From a virus, in IMG/VR virus record IMGVR_UViG_3300017986_000052, positions 1-41,573 of that record: a stretch of DNA of 41,573 nucleotides; one strand, written 5' to 3'. The position numbers and the translations under genes were made by a program. Positions 1 to 6,538 of this stretch are shown here, in pieces (within the stretch, counting starts at the first letter, position 1; the number at the start of each line of letters is the position of its first letter). Below the pieces are notes generated by a model, which saw nothing but the letters and a program-made list of their open reading frames with translations, searched no databases and was not told where the DNA came from.

Positions 1-936
1 GAATATAAATTTACAATGACTCATCATGCCGCTACAGCTTTTTGGTATAATAATGACTTACATAAAAACAATGATGCAGATAATAATACTGCTAAAGATT
101 TCTTAAATCATTTATTTGATAGAATGATTCCTTTAATTGATGAAGGTAAAATTTTATATAAAGAAAAACAAGAAGAAAGAAAAGCTCAAAGCAATGTAAT
201 TATGCTATCACCGCAAGAAAAATTAACACGTAAAATTAATAATACTATTATGCAAGAATTACTTGAACTAGAAGACAAGTGGATCGATGGTGAAGATGCC
301 ACAATTAACATATACGATAGGTTCAAGTTCCACGGCTTAACAAACACTGCCATAAGTCATGTTAAGCCAATGATTGAGGGCTGGCTTCTTGATTATGAAG
401 ACGCATATTATAAGAGATGCGATCAAGCTGTCGAAGGTTACTCCCACCTTAAACGGTCAGTCCTCAATCAAAGAATTAAAATATGTACTGCAATGCTGGA
501 AGATCTTGAAAGAATCAGATCTGCTACTAAAGCTTCAAGAAATGTTAAAATCAAAAGACCAACATCTATTGATAAGCAGGTTGCTAAAGTGCAGTACAAG
601 AAAGAAGATAACGATTTTAAAATTGTATCAATCAATCCAATTCAAATACCATTAAAAACTCGGTTATATGCATTCAATACTAAAAGTAAAATGATTATTG
701 AGTATGTTACTGAAAGTGTTAATGGATTTGAAATATCAGGTTCAACCATTAAGAATTTTTCAAAGGTTTCAAGTAGAACAGTGTGCTTACGTAAACCACT
801 TGATTTCTTACCGATTGTTTTACAGAAAACACCAAAGCAAATTAATGATGCTTGGCAAACTCTTAAAACAAAAACAAAAGTACCTAATGGACGAATCAAT
901 AAAGATACAATATTATTAAGGGTTTTAGACAAATGA
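1..936 (+). CDS. Conserved phage protein of unknown function, 5' end outside window
   Basis: The frame is open from the first base, so the ATG at 16 (MTHHAATAFW...) is probably internal and the gene is likely truncated at its 5' end. At least 306 residues are visible. The middle (about residues 70-175) is charged and probably helical. The C-terminal third (about 205-306) looks like a separate domain with an RLYAFNTKSK segment, a GFEISGSTIKNF segment and an LRKP motif. I recall this C-terminal pattern from uncharacterised proteins of marine T4-like phages but cannot attach a function. Its stop overlaps the gp33 start (ATGA at 933-936), so the two are probably translationally coupled. T4 has gene 59 close to 33 and 32, but I see no convincing gp59 similarity. 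Confidence 0.75.
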   Translation, partial: EYKFTMTHHAATAFWYNNDLHKNNDADNNTAKDFLNHLFDRMIPLIDEGKILYKEKQEERKAQSNVIMLSPQEKLTRKINNTIMQELLELEDKWIDGEDATINIYDRFKFHGLTNTAISHVKPMIEGWLLDYEDAYYKRCDQAVEGYSHLKRSVLNQRIKICTAMLEDLERIRSATKASRNVKIKRPTSIDKQVAKVQYKKEDNDFKIVSINPIQIPLKTRLYAFNTKSKMIIEYVTESVNGFEISGSTIKNFSKVSSRTVCLRKPLDFLPIVLQKTPKQINDAWQTLKTKTKVPNGRINKDTILLRVLDK

Positions 937-1175
937 AAATAGAAGAACAATTTTTAACAAAGTCTAAATTCACTAAGCTTATCGAAAGTACCGTAGCAGA
1001 TCTCAAGATTCCATATATGGATGCAATACTGAAGGTCTGTGAAACTAATGATATAGAAGTCGAAGACATTCGAAAGTTCATATCACCAGTTATAAAAGAT
1101 AAGCTTGAAGCCGAAGCGATGGAACTCAATTTCTTACCAAAGAAAAATGCTATTGATTCATCGTTTTTTAACTAG
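933..1175 (+). CDS. 33: gp33, late-promoter transcription accessory protein (sliding-clamp coactivator)
   Basis: An 80-residue protein that matches the T4 gp33 family. The conserved core runs from about residue 10 to the end: a KLIESTVADLKIPYMDAILK segment, then VEDIRKFISPVIKDKLEAEAM and NFLPKKNAIDS, in the order seen in T4 gp33 (MSYLEATTAF, then QFAKFIP, then EAIDENLL). In T4, gp33 joins the host RNA polymerase beta flap to the gp45 clamp and, with sigma-like gp55, activates late transcription. The T4 protein is about 112 residues; this one lacks the N-terminal extension. It starts inside the stop of the upstream gene and is followed by gp32, and 33 and 32 are also neighbours in T4. The TATAAATA boxes in this window are the expected targets of this activator. 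Confidence 0.85.
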   Translation: MKIEEQFLTKSKFTKLIESTVADLKIPYMDAILKVCETNDIEVEDIRKFISPVIKDKLEAEAMELNFLPKKNAIDSSFFN

Positions 1176-1227
1176 TATATATAGTATTATACTTCAGTCA
1201 ATATTTCAGTAATAAGGAGACAATACG
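1176..1227 (+). promoter_or_regulatory. gp32 leader with strong ribosome binding site
   Basis: The 52 bases between gp33 and gp32 contain a strong Shine-Dalgarno sequence (AAGGAGA, 1216-1222) placed for the ATG at 1228. They also hold an AT-rich inverted repeat (AGTATA 1174-1179 with TATACT 1188-1193, 8-nt loop). T4 gp32 represses its own translation through a leader pseudoknot and an unstructured AT-rich stretch. The AT-rich leader here is compatible with that, but I cannot identify a pseudoknot. Confidence 0.4.
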
Positions 1228-2112
1228 ATGTCATTTGAAACACTTAAACGCAATCGCGGTTCTAATATCAGTAAAATCATTAAAGCAGCAGAAGCCACTA
1301 ATACTGGTGAAACTAAATCATACGTTGATGATAGAATATGGAAACCAACAGTTGATAAAGCAGGTAATGGTTATGCTGTGATCAGATTTCTTCCTGGTAC
1401 AGAAGATAATCTTCCATTCGTAAGATATTGGGATCATGGTTTTAAAGGCCCTACTGGTCAATGGTATATTGAAAATTCACTTACTTCAATAGGTCAACCT
1501 GATCCAGTTGGTGAACTTAACTCTAGACTTTGGAACTCAGGTATTGAGTCCGATAAGGATAGAGCAAGAACTCAAAAGAGAAGATTGCATTACGTAACTA
1601 ACATCTATGTAGTTAGCGATCCATCTGCACCTCAAAATGAAGGCAAGGTATTCTTATATAAGTTTGGTAAGAAAATCTTTGATAAGATTTATGATCTTAT
1701 GAATCCTGCATTTGCCGATGAAACACCAATTGACCCATTTGATTTTTGGGAAGGTGCTGATTTTAAACTTAAGATCAGAAATGTTGAAGGTTATAGAAAC
1801 TATGATAAATCAGAATTCTCTTCTGCAGCTCCGTTATTAAATGCGGATGAAGCTAAGCTGGAAGAAGTTTATAGCAAGTTGCATGATCTATCAGAATTTA
1901 CTAATCCTAAAAACTATAAATCATATGATGAACTTAAGACAAAACTTATGAGAGTGTTAGGTGAACAAGCCGCTGCTGGTGCCTATACGGTACAAGAAGA
2001 AATTAAGTTAAATAATCCTGAGCCGGCCGTTGAGCCAGTTACTGCTGAAGATATGAGTAGTGATGATGAGGATACTTTATCTTATTTCTCTAAACTTGCA
2101 AAGCAAGATTAA
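1228..2112 (+). CDS. 32: gp32, single-stranded DNA binding protein
   Basis: A 294-residue homologue of T4 gp32 (301 residues), which coats single-stranded DNA at the replication fork and in recombination. Diagnostic stretches are AGNGYAVIRFLP (about 46-57), HGFKG....WYIE (about 70-81), NEGKVFLYKFGKKIFDKI (about 137-154), FWEGADFKLKIRNVEGYRNYD (about 173-193) and YDELKTKL near 238. The basic N-terminus (LKRNRG) fits the cooperativity region. The C-terminus is acidic (SSDDEDTLS), as needed for contacts with replication partners. Oddity: the protein contains no cysteine at all, so the Cys ligands of the T4 zinc site (C77, C87, C90) are absent, although the His of HGF is kept. Its stop overlaps the stop of the convergent tape measure gene through TTAA at 2109-2112. 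Confidence 0.95.
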   Translation: MSFETLKRNRGSNISKIIKAAEATNTGETKSYVDDRIWKPTVDKAGNGYAVIRFLPGTEDNLPFVRYWDHGFKGPTGQWYIENSLTSIGQPDPVGELNSRLWNSGIESDKDRARTQKRRLHYVTNIYVVSDPSAPQNEGKVFLYKFGKKIFDKIYDLMNPAFADETPIDPFDFWEGADFKLKIRNVEGYRNYDKSEFSSAAPLLNADEAKLEEVYSKLHDLSEFTNPKNYKSYDELKTKLMRVLGEQAAAGAYTVQEEIKLNNPEPAVEPVTAEDMSSDDEDTLSYFSKLAKQD

Positions 2113-3800
2113 CCAACATTCCATCCAAGCATCTGGTCTTGCAGGTCTACTGCAGGACCAGACGATATTAGAGCATTTGTTGTATTACGGTTGTTTATTG
2201 TTTGATTAGAGTCATTTGATATTACCACATTACTTTTAGAAGAGCTACTATTATTAGTTGTATTAGAAGGTACTGTTGATTTTCCAGTTTCAGGTGGATT
2301 TATGTTAGATTTTTGAAGTTGACTGGAAGGTTCTATTGTATTAGTTTTGCCTAATATCATATTTACTTTGTTCATCTGCTTAACTAAATCATCTACCTTT
2401 AAGTCTGGAGATAAAAACCCTTTTCCAAAATCGACTTCTGGTATTCCATCAAAAAATCCGGTACCTATTTTTCCACCATTAGCCATTTTATCAATTAAAT
2501 CAAGTTGGATGCCCATTCCAGCAATCATGTCTTTAACACTTTTTTCAAATCCTTCAAGACTTACTTTTCCTAAATCATTTAAGTTACCCATAAATTTCTT
2601 TAATGCGGCACTGAGCTTATCTAAATTATCAGCAACTGATACATCAATAGTTTTAAGAGGTTCCATAGCATCAACCATGCTTTGAATCATGTTTGCTCTT
2701 GTGGTTTTTTGATCTTTTAAATCTGTTCCAAATAAGAAGTTGACAATTTTTTTAGCGCCATCAATTAGACCATCAACTAATTGAACTCCGCCTGTGCCTA
2801 CCATTGCTGATAATAAAGCAGGTCCAATTCCAGCGATTGCAGTTATTTTACTCAATAAACCTTCAGCATTTATTTTATTTAATTCTGATAATCCTCCAGC
2901 TATATTGGTAACTAAAGTTTTAAATGCACTACCGTCTACACCTAATACAGCACCTAGCTTAGAAAATCCAGCTAAAGATGTGATAAAGGCTCCAATTCCA
3001 ACACCTATTGCTCCAATTCCTAGTGCTGCTGCTTGAGCTCCTCCAGGAAATAAAGCTAATAATGCACCTGACCCCATAGCGGCGCCTAGTGCTGCAAATT
3101 CTTTAGATCCAAATGCGCTAAGACCACCTGCAATATTTGTTAATAATTTCTTTAAGTTTTCCCCTTGGTCACCACCCATCATAGACATTAAAGCATCTGC
3201 TCCAGCCAATGCAGTAAAAAAACCGGCCATGCCTACACCTACGGCAACTAAACCTTTTGCAGTACCTTTTGGGAATATTATACCTGCTGCTAAAACCGTA
3301 CCTAATGCTAAGAATTCTTTTTTACCAAACGCGCTTAAACCTTCAGCTAAATTGGTTAATAATTTTTTTATACCTTCACCAGCATCTTTTGATGCAAATT
3401 TTTGTATAATAGCTTCAGCGCCAGCTAATCCTAAAAAGAATGCACCTAATCCAACACCGGCAGGTCCTAATGATGCCAATATCTTTGCAACACCGCCTCC
3501 TACAGCTTTAGCTAATAACGCAAGACCACCTAAGAATCCTATTCCCTTTAAACCCTTTAAACTTCCAAGTAATCCACCATCTGCTTTTTTGACTTGTTCA
3601 GTAACACCGGATGTTGCCGCTTTTCCTTTGGCAGTAGATTTTTCTCTTGATGCTTCAAGATCCATTTTAGATTTTTTAACAAAGTAGCTTGATACAGTGT
3701 TATGTAAACTATCAACCGCTTGCGTTGTATCTATGGTAGAATCATTATTAGTTTTGAGTTGGTCAATAACATCACCTAATGTTGAATATCTTCTTGCCAT
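2109..3800 (-). CDS. Tail tape measure protein (T4 gp29-like role)
   Basis: A 563-residue protein, close to T4 gp29 (590 residues). The centre is Gly/Ala-rich, hydrophobic and repetitive. About residues 145-171, 217-243 and 294-320 share the pattern K-[LT]-L-[LV]-T-N-[IL]-A-x-G-L-S-x, spaced 72-77 residues apart. The N-terminus (1-75) is polar and the C-terminus (490-563) is Ser/Asn-rich. A tape measure fills the tail tube, sets its length and is expelled on infection. The assignment rests on size, composition, repeats and position directly after gp26 and the small gp51-like frame on the same strand, the usual chaperone-then-tape order. A moderate purine-rich ribosome site precedes the ATG. 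Sequence identity to gp29 is not obvious by eye, so no gene number is given. Confidence 0.75.
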   Translation of the reverse strand: MARRYSTLGDVIDQLKTNNDSTIDTTQAVDSLHNTVSSYFVKKSKMDLEASREKSTAKGKAATSGVTEQVKKADGGLLGSLKGLKGIGFLGGLALLAKAVGGGVAKILASLGPAGVGLGAFFLGLAGAEAIIQKFASKDAGEGIKKLLTNLAEGLSAFGKKEFLALGTVLAAGIIFPKGTAKGLVAVGVGMAGFFTALAGADALMSMMGGDQGENLKKLLTNIAGGLSAFGSKEFAALGAAMGSGALLALFPGGAQAAALGIGAIGVGIGAFITSLAGFSKLGAVLGVDGSAFKTLVTNIAGGLSELNKINAEGLLSKITAIAGIGPALLSAMVGTGGVQLVDGLIDGAKKIVNFLFGTDLKDQKTTRANMIQSMVDAMEPLKTIDVSVADNLDKLSAALKKFMGNLNDLGKVSLEGFEKSVKDMIAGMGIQLDLIDKMANGGKIGTGFFDGIPEVDFGKGFLSPDLKVDDLVKQMNKVNMILGKTNTIEPSSQLQKSNINPPETGKSTVPSNTTNNSSSSKSNVVISNDSNQTINNRNTTNALISSGPAVDLQDQMLGWNVG

Positions 3801-3801
3801 G

Positions 3802-3924
3802 TCATCTTCTTTCTTGTTTGCTTTCTTCTTCCTTTATGTGGTCTATTAGCATTCCCACATAAACTTCTTTTTCCCATGGTATCAAATTGTCTATCTCACT
3901 TAAAGAATATTTGTGATGCTGCAT
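3802..3924 (-). CDS. 51: gp51-like small protein / frameshift extension of gp26
   Basis: A 40-codon frame starting MQHHKYSLSE and ending KQERR, with PWEKEVYVGMLIDHIKEEE in the middle. It sits between gp26 and the tape measure gene. The ATG at 3924 has no Shine-Dalgarno sequence (upstream AATTTTAACTTA). The frame is open upstream through SNYYETNFNL to 3981, where it lies -1 to the end of gp26 at a slippery T TTT TTA. A -1 shift there would add 59 residues to gp26, giving about 294 residues. The NYYE...QHHKYS...PWE pattern recalls small proteins beside tape measure genes in many tailed phages. In T4, gp51 is a hub-assembly factor absent from the mature virion. Whether this is a free protein, a fusion, or both cannot be decided here. 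Confidence 0.6.
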   Translation of the reverse strand: MQHHKYSLSEIDNLIPWEKEVYVGMLIDHIKEEESKQERR

Positions 3925-3977
3925 TAAGTTAAAATTAGTCTCATAATAATTACTTAATGAGTTATGAGATAGACTTA

Positions 3978-4685
3978 TTATAAAAAACTTTGCAGGCCCT
4001 CCACTTTAATTTCATTATGTGTATTACATTTGATGCAATCAAATTCGATATCATGAGATAACTTAGGTATATTCTCAATATATTCTCTTATCTTAGTAAA
4101 TTGTTCTTGTGTCATTGATTCAATAAATTCTTGAAATTCTTCTTTTTCAATATCCTTAATATCAATTCTTTCATCATCCGTCATTACAGCATTGATTGAT
4201 TCTTTTATTAATCCAAACACTTGAACTGTTGGAGATTCTTCGTTTAATGATTCACTAGCCGCCATTTGACTGAAAGTAGGATGCTTCATTTCAACCACTA
4301 TCTTATCAGTTATATTAATTCTATTGTTGCTATTATCAACTTTTATGTTTATATCATCAACATTAATACTAACATCATTTTCAGTTGCACACTCTTTACA
4401 TTTAAAAATCAACTTAGATGTTTCTCCAACTGACTTTGCTCTTATCTTTAAAAATAAATATTCAATGTCATATGAAGTTAAAGACTTCATGTTTAATTCT
4501 TCGTATACGCATGACTTAACTGTGTCCATTACGGCACCGGCTATTTGCATAGCATCTTGTGTTTCTAAACCTATTAATAAAATTTTTTCTTCTTTAACTA
4601 AAAAAGGCCTAAATGTAATTTCATCATTTGTTGAAGGTACCACTGCTTTGTATTTTGGTACGTCATTTAATTTAGGTAATCCCAT
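3978..4685 (-). CDS. 26: gp26, baseplate hub assembly protein (T4_baseplate family), probable tail assembly chaperone
   Basis: A 235-residue protein of the T4 gp26 type (T4: 208 residues). The N-terminus has the family pattern FRPFLVKEEKILLIGLET (about 25-42). The central part carries CKEC at 96-99 and the C-terminal part CIKC at 217-220, which together could form a four-cysteine zinc ribbon. In T4, gp26 is needed to assemble the central hub but is not clearly a component of the finished baseplate. A strong Shine-Dalgarno (AAGGAG) precedes the ATG. Immediately before the stop lies a slippery T TTT TTA, so a minority of ribosomes may extend the protein into the gp51-like frame. The upstream gene is a tail-tube-fold protein and the downstream gene the tape measure. 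Confidence 0.85.
   Translation of the reverse strand: MGLPKLNDVPKYKAVVPSTNDEITFRPFLVKEEKILLIGLETQDAMQIAGAVMDTVKSCVYEELNMKSLTSYDIEYLFLKIRAKSVGETSKLIFKCKECATENDVSINVDDINIKVDNSNNRINITDKIVVEMKHPTFSQMAASESLNEESPTVQVFGLIKESINAVMTDDERIDIKDIEKEEFQEFIESMTQEQFTKIREYIENIPKLSHDIEFDCIKCNTHNEIKVEGLQSFL
3981..3987 (-). promoter_or_regulatory. Putative -1 programmed frameshift slippery heptamer (T TTT TTA)
   Basis: On the - strand the gp26 end reads CAA AGT TTT TTA TAA. The heptamer T TTT TTA is in the zero-frame phase X XXY YYZ required for tandem -1 slippage, and the gp26 stop is the next codon. After a -1 shift the frame reads ATA ATA AGT and stays open for 59 codons to the stop at 3802-3804. Eleven bases downstream is an 8-bp stem (TCTCATAA at 3969-3962 with TTATGAGA at 3946-3939, 15-nt loop) that could act as stimulator, although it is AT-rich. 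Confidence 0.55.
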
Positions 4686-4698
4686 ACTATTTTACTCC

Positions 4699-5388
4699 TT
4701 ATAATAAATCAATTCCACCGAGAGGTGTATCAATATCCATGTTAATAAATCCTTGAGTGCTACTTGAACGAGCCCAATTTGTATATGCAAAAGTTACAGT
4801 CAATTGAACTAATCCGTCTAGTTCGTTACTTAATTCTATTGCACTAGTTGATACAGGAAAAGCATCTAGTAACTCTACAGAATAAACAGTTCCACCACCA
4901 ATGCCAGCATTAAATCTAACTGGTCCAACTTGTTTTGAAAATCCTTTTAATGGTTGACGTAGTTGGTGTATAGTTACAGACTTAGCATACTGGCTTTTAT
5001 AGTTACTTGTAAATGCTCGAGCTCCATCTTCTGGAATTGCTGTATTTCTCCATGCATCAAAATATTCTTTTACGCCGTAATCATTCATTAAGTAAAAAGT
5101 CATTGAAACGTCGTCGATAGCATATCCGTACGCTACTTTTTGAAATTCCATTCCTATTCTTCTGTCATTAGTTAATGTAATCTTTCCAGGCATAGTCGCA
5201 TTAGAGCAAAGAATATTTAATTCTCTGCCAGAAGCTCCGCCTCCACCGCCTGTCAACATTCCAATTATACCATTTAGTAATCCTCCACCACCGCCAAATG
5301 ATGTTGGAAATGTAACTAAGAATCTGTTTGCTCGTGCAAATCCTAATTTTGTGTTAGCCAAAGCTTTTAATTCATCTACACTAGCCAT
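4699..5388 (-). CDS. 54: Tail-tube-fold baseplate protein, probable gp54 (tail tube initiator)
   Basis: A 229-residue protein with the tail-tube fold signature of the gp19/gp54 families. The N-terminus has ANRFLVTFP; then NILCSNATMPG (about 58-68), VAYGYAIDDVSMTFYLMNDYG (about 86-106) and a C-terminal VELLDAFPVSTSAIELSNE (about 171-189) followed by the strand LVQLTVTFAYTNW. A glycine-rich loop (GGGGG...GGGGG, about 33-52) interrupts the first strands. In T4, gp54 (320 residues) caps the hub and starts tube polymerisation on gp48. Position next to gp26 and the tape measure favours gp54 over gp19, which usually lies beside the sheath gene. It is shorter than T4 gp54, so gp19 itself or another tube-like protein remains possible. 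It overlaps the upstream gene by 8 bases. Confidence 0.6.
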   Translation of the reverse strand: MASVDELKALANTKLGFARANRFLVTFPTSFGGGGGLLNGIIGMLTGGGGGASGRELNILCSNATMPGKITLTNDRRIGMEFQKVAYGYAIDDVSMTFYLMNDYGVKEYFDAWRNTAIPEDGARAFTSNYKSQYAKSVTIHQLRQPLKGFSKQVGPVRFNAGIGGGTVYSVELLDAFPVSTSAIELSNELDGLVQLTVTFAYTNWARSSSTQGFINMDIDTPLGGIDLL

Positions 5389-5971
5389 TTGATATCTTCC
5401 TTGAATCTGAATATACTCTTCCAGCAGAAGCTTTCTTCCAACTCGCTGTCGGTAAGAATGTAGCTATCTCCCATTCAGGTGCTGGTACTTGAGCAAATCT
5501 AGATTTAACGTGATCTAAAAGATAATGTTTAAAACATGGTTGAAAATATCTAAACCTTGCTGCACCCTTAAGTAATCTATATGTTAAAGTAAATCGCGTT
5601 GACTCATCATATTTTTTATTATTAACTACATCAAGTAAACTATCCAAAAACTTTGCTCTTAAAACTGGAGGAATGTAATGCAAATTTAAACCTTTAAATC
5701 CACCTTCAGCTTTTTCGACTGGTATAACCAATGGAAAGGTGTCGTAGTATGGAAGCTTGTCTTTAAGCTTAGGATCATAAAAGAACATCATCATACTACC
5801 AAGTAAAGGACTACTTACTTTATTGATTTCATCTTCTCTCATTAATGCTTCACGATTCACTCTTGTGAGTCTTTGTACACGACGACGAAACCAGTCTCGA
5901 GATTCTTGTGTTCGAGGTGTAATACCTTTTCGAAAAGCTTCAAGTTCTAATCTTTGAAATAAGTTACTCAT
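5381..5971 (-). CDS. Conserved T4-like phage protein of unknown function
   Basis: A 196-residue basic protein. The N-terminal half contains TPRTQESRDWFRRRV (about 18-32), then SPLLGSMMMFFYDPKLKDKLPYYDTFPLVIPVE (about 54-86, described by its key YDPK and PYYDTFPL motifs) and GFKGLNLHYIPPVLRA (about 91-106). I recall this block of motifs from a conserved gene in marine T4-like phages, but I do not know its function. It lies directly after gp4 (head completion) and before the tube-fold protein, so a role in head completion, head-tail joining or the baseplate is the natural guess. T4 gp2 (DNA end protector) is a positional candidate without sequence support. The ATG is only 5 bases from the upstream stop and has a TATAAATA immediately before it. 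Confidence 0.7.
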   Translation of the reverse strand: MSNLFQRLELEAFRKGITPRTQESRDWFRRRVQRLTRVNREALMREDEINKVSSPLLGSMMMFFYDPKLKDKLPYYDTFPLVIPVEKAEGGFKGLNLHYIPPVLRAKFLDSLLDVVNNKKYDESTRFTLTYRLLKGAARFRYFQPCFKHYLLDHVKSRFAQVPAPEWEIATFLPTASWKKASAGRVYSDSRKISNG

Positions 5972-5976
5972 AATAT

Positions 5977-6483
5977 CTATTTATATCTTTTCTTACGCTT
6001 TTTACGATATGATGGTAGTGGTTTATATTTCTTAAGTTTACCCGGAACTGGCTTAGTTAAAAGTTTCATTTCTTGTAAAGTTTTTTCTGTCCACACTTGA
6101 AACTCCCATCCTCTATCTTTTGCATAATTATCTGCAGCTTCCCATTTATTCATATTCTTAACATATGTTAAGCCTTCTGTAATATATCTTTTAGTTTTTT
6201 TAGGACCAGTTGGCGGTACTGTTTCTTTTTCGGGTTTAATTTCAACTAGCAACGTCTTATCTTCAAACACAATTTTCATATCAACATAATACCTATGATA
6301 TTTTTTATCAACGTCATAGTAGTATGGAACTATTATTTCTTCTGAGCTCCAGCTCTTTACTTTATCATTCTTATCACACCATTGAAATACAGCCTTTTCC
6401 CATAAAGATCTGTATACTATATTGGTGTGGTCACCTTTATACTTAGCTGTGTTTTTCGCCTTGTAAAGACCAGAATAAACCAT
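5977..6483 (-). CDS. 4: gp4, head completion protein (nuclease-fold)
   Basis: A 168-residue homologue of T4 gp4 (150 residues), needed to finish the DNA-filled head so that tails can attach. The sequence carries the family's order of motifs: VYRSLWEKAVFQW (about 23-35), SWSSEEIIVPYY (44-55), HRYYVDMKIVF (63-73), TLLVEIKP (77-84), KKTKRYITEGLTYVKN (95-110) and DRGWEFQVWTEKTL (123-136). E29, D68, E81 and K83 fit a PD-(D/E)XK pattern like the TnsA nuclease fold; a nuclease fold has been proposed for this family, but activity here is inference. The C-terminus is very basic (KKRKKRYK). It begins the leftward unit, divergent from gp48, with a near-consensus TATAGATA about 40 bases upstream. Confidence 0.9.
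   Translation of the reverse strand: MVYSGLYKAKNTAKYKGDHTNIVYRSLWEKAVFQWCDKNDKVKSWSSEEIIVPYYYDVDKKYHRYYVDMKIVFEDKTLLVEIKPEKETVPPTGPKKTKRYITEGLTYVKNMNKWEAADNYAKDRGWEFQVWTEKTLQEMKLLTKPVPGKLKKYKPLPSYRKKRKKRYK
5978..5985 (-). promoter_or_regulatory. TATAAATA late-promoter-like box, - strand (ambiguous)
   Basis: A perfect TATAAATA followed by GAT, as at the + strand late promoters. It overlaps the last codons of gp4 (TAT AAA TAG) and lies 6 bases before the next start codon. A transcript starting at the usual distance would begin at or just before the ATG at 5971 and be leaderless for that gene, so it may be a coincidence of the gp4 C-terminus. Confidence 0.3.
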
Positions 6484-6492
6484 GATAACCGT

Positions 6493-6500
6493 TATAAATA
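6493..6500 (+). promoter_or_regulatory. T4-type late promoter TATAAATA before gp48
   Basis: A perfect late-promoter -10 box in the 55-base divergent intergenic region, 38 bases before the gp48 ATG. A start about 6 bases after the box would give a leader of about 33 bases containing AAGGATT as ribosome site. It probably drives the long rightward baseplate operon. Confidence 0.75.
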
Positions 6501-6520
6501 AAGAAATAATACTTTAATAT

Positions 6521-6528
6521 TATCTATA
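6521..6528 (-). promoter_or_regulatory. Near-consensus late promoter box (TATAGATA) for the leftward unit
   Basis: Read on the - strand this is TATAGATA, one mismatch from TATAAATA, 38 bases upstream of the gp4 start codon and in the divergent intergenic region. It is the best - strand late-promoter candidate for gp4 through the tape measure gene. Confidence 0.35.
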
Positions 6529-6538
6529 AGGATTACAC

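Noticed and set aside
4-11. TATAAATT near the window start, and the same motif at about 17046 and 27845
   Set aside because: One mismatch each and inside coding DNA; expected by chance at this base composition.
1-936. Assigning the first gene to gp59 helicase loader from its position near 33 and 32
   Set aside because: No recognisable gp59 sequence motifs could be found.
2109-3800. Reading the Gly/Ala hydrophobic protein as a membrane protein or holin
   Set aside because: Length, repeats and position beside gp26 fit a tape measure protein better; hydrophobic segments are normal for that class.
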